Source: Chitinophagaceae bacterium (GTDB lineage Bacteria > Bacteroidota > Bacteroidia > Chitinophagales > Chitinophagaceae). Taken from it: a stretch of 5,352 bases of DNA. Below are positions 3,917-5,352 of this stretch, piece by piece; within the stretch, counting starts at the first letter, position 1, and the number at the start of each line of letters is the position of its first letter. Under the pieces are notes generated by a model. The model did no database searches. It saw only the letters and a program-made list of their open reading frames with translations, and was not told the origin of the DNA. Both the position numbers and the translations under genes were made by a program. Location: positions 1-5,352 of the forward strand of contig DMPB01000010.1 of NCBI GenBank assembly GCA_003456175.1. Direction: 5' to 3'.

Positions 3917-5352
3917 TTAACTAACGTTTTTCAAATACTTGGCTACCACATCTTCTAATGCTTCGCGGTTGATAGGTTTGGTCATGAAGTCGTTCATACC
4001 AGCTTCAATACACTTATCCATTTCTCCTTTCAGGGCACCAGCAGTAAGGGCTACAATGGGTACCGGATTGGCTTTATCGGTTGGCATTTTGCGTATTTCT
4101 CTAGTGGCAGTGTAGCCATCCATTTCTGGCATTTGTAAATCCATTAAAATAATGTCTGGCCTAAATCGGTTATAAAGGTTAATAGCTTCTTTACCATTTA
4201 AAGCTTTGAGAATGGTGGCTGTAGGATAATTCATTTGTATGATGGTAGTAGAAAGCAGCATATTCACTGCATTGTCTTCTACTATTAAAACGGTTGGTCC
4301 TTTATCTGCGGCATTATCATCGTCGGTAATGGTTGGGTTCATTTGTAGTACGCGTTGCGATGCATCGGCATTGGTTGATTTACCGTAAGGTGAAACAGCT
4401 GCTTTTAAGCGTGCCATAGCTTCGAATAGTACGGTTAGTTTAACAGGTTTTAGTAGCTGTGCCTTAACATCTAATGCTTGACATTCTTGTAATAACAGTG
4501 CATCGTCGGCCATGTTATGCAGAAGTATAATGGGGAGTACATCGGCGGTGAGGTGTAAGCGGTTACGAACTTGTGCTGCTACTTCTAAACCTGTCATGTA
4601 TGGCATGTTAAAGTCTATAATCATTAAGTCGTAATCGTTCTCAGGATGACTTAATTTCTCCAATGCCATAAAGCCATTAGCAACACCATCGGCTTGAATA
4701 TTGAGGTGTTGCAACATATTCAGAATAATGTTGCGTGTACGTTCATTATCATCTACCACTAGCACATTTTTGTAATGGTCGGGTAACAAGGTTTCTACCT
4801 GTTGTGTATTTGGGTAGGTAAGTTGAATGGTAAATGAGAATTCGCTACCTGTTCCTGGCTCGCTTCGAAGTGCAAGTTCACCACCCATTTTGGCAAGCAG
4901 CATTTGCGAAATTACTAAGCCTAGTCCTGTTCCGCCATACTTGCGAGTGGTAGAAGTATCGGCTTGTGAGAACATTTTGAAGAGTTTCTTTTGATCGTCT
5001 TGCGAAATGCCAACACCGGTATCACGAACGGCAACCCTAATTTGTGTGGTGTTATTATGTGGATGAATGGCAACAAGTTTTACGGAAAGCTCTACCTCGC
5101 CGCGATGGGTGAATTTAACGGCATTGCTAAGTAGGTTCACTAGCACTTGTTTCAAACGGACAGGATCTGTGTGTAGTGTACGAGGAATATTAGGATCAAT
5201 ATCAAGCATGAGCTCAATTCCTTTTTTTGAGGCAGCCAATTTGAGCATATCGGTAGATTGCTCTATGAGGCTAACAAAGTCGGTCTGCACTACATCAAGT
5301 TCTAACTTACCGGCTTCAATTTTCGATATATCGAGAATGTCGCTGATTAATG
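3917..5352 (-). CDS. Hybrid sensor histidine kinase with two receiver domains, C-terminal part (continues past the right edge)
   Basis: The last 477 codons of a hybrid two-component kinase; numbering here begins at the first complete codon (5350). Residues 1-19 (LISDILDISKIEAGKLELD) are the second half of the HisKA dimerisation hairpin, so the phosphorylated His and the sensor region are off the edge. The HATPase domain follows: N-box VNLLSNAVKF (71-80), G1 box DTGVGIS (110-116) and G2 box GGTGLGL (139-145). The first receiver (about 195-310) has Asp200-Asp201, phospho-Asp246 and Lys301, but His278 at the usual Thr/Ser switch position. The second receiver (about 353-475) is complete: Glu358-Asp359, phospho-Asp404, Thr436 and Lys458. 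No Hpt or DNA-binding domain follows. A GTG at 5290 is in frame but lies inside the domain and is not the start. The frame stays open to the edge. Partner and signal are unknown, and no response regulator lies nearby. Confidence 0.95.
   Translation of the reverse strand, partial: LISDILDISKIEAGKLELDVVQTDFVSLIEQSTDMLKLAASKKGIELMLDIDPNIPRTLHTDPVRLKQVLVNLLSNAVKFTHRGEVELSVKLVAIHPHNNTTQIRVAVRDTGVGISQDDQKKLFKMFSQADTSTTRKYGGTGLGLVISQMLLAKMGGELALRSEPGTGSEFSFTIQLTYPNTQQVETLLPDHYKNVLVVDDNERTRNIILNMLQHLNIQADGVANGFMALEKLSHPENDYDLMIIDFNMPYMTGLEVAAQVRNRLHLTADVLPIILLHNMADDALLLQECQALDVKAQLLKPVKLTVLFEAMARLKAAVSPYGKSTNADASQRVLQMNPTITDDDNAADKGPTVLIVEDNAVNMLLSTTIIQMNYPTATILKALNGKEAINLYNRFRPDIILMDLQMPEMDGYTATREIRKMPTDKANPVPIVALTAGALKGEMDKCIEAGMNDFMTKPINREALEDVVAKYLKNVS
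4378..4390 (+). repeat. Iterated 13-mer ATTTACCGTAAGG, copy 5 (intragenic, antisense to host gene)
   Basis: Exact plus-strand copy inside the minus-strand kinase gene. The host reads the complement as CCT TAC GGT AAA T, encoding Pro-Tyr-Gly-Lys (residues 321-324) plus the first base of Ser325, in the linker between the two receiver domains. This is a third codon register. The flanking base before is G, where the other four copies have C; the two bases after are TG. Confidence 0.9.

Overview
The window looks like chromosomal DNA of a Bacteroidota bacterium, most likely a Chitinophagaceae-type relative (inference). The reasons are moderate GC content (estimated by eye), almost no Shine-Dalgarno sequences, one good TAnnTTTG-type -7 box, and protein styles typical of that phylum: a RuvC with IEAPFFGKN, an exported DUF3108 protein and a large hybrid histidine kinase with two receivers. 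There are no RNA genes, insertion sequences, CRISPR arrays or phage genes. Gene packing is tight and the longest non-coding stretch is about 95 bp.

Layout from left to right. A minus-strand run reads leftwards from about 2045: a polytopic LPG-synthase-TM/UPF0104-type membrane protein (1029-2045), a secreted DUF3108 protein (241-1032, GTG start, 4-base GTGA overlap with the gene before it), and the first 76 codons of an HD-superfamily phosphohydrolase that leaves the window at base 1. A 94-bp divergent intergenic region (2046-2139) separates this run from ruvC (2140-2706, plus strand), the Holliday-junction resolvase. ruvC meets, tail to tail with a 6-bp gap, a minus-strand exported protein (2713-3858) whose C-terminal half carries a divergent L,D-transpeptidase (YkuD-like) signature. 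Further right is the C-terminal 477 codons of a hybrid sensor kinase (3917 to beyond 5352): the end of the dimerisation helix, an HATPase domain and two receiver domains. Its phospho-accepting His and sensor region lie outside the window.

The most striking feature is not a gene. The 13-mer ATTTACCGTAAGG occurs five times without mismatch between 1955 and 4390, on both strands. One copy is intergenic and four are inside three unrelated genes, in three codon registers. About 0.00016 copies would be expected by chance. All intragenic copies fall in loops or inter-domain linkers. Two copies form an inverted pair with 14-bp arms. Density, both-strand distribution and placement in tolerant sites resemble DNA uptake sequences of Neisseria and Pasteurellaceae or the HIP1 repeats of cyanobacteria. 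I know of no such motif described for this phylum. A second notable structure is a perfect 12-bp hairpin followed by a T-run that places the start codon of the transpeptidase-like gene in its loop.

Functionally the window mixes envelope genes (membrane protein, DUF3108, transpeptidase-like protein), DNA repair (RuvC) and signalling (hybrid kinase). Only the leftmost three genes look like one transcription unit.
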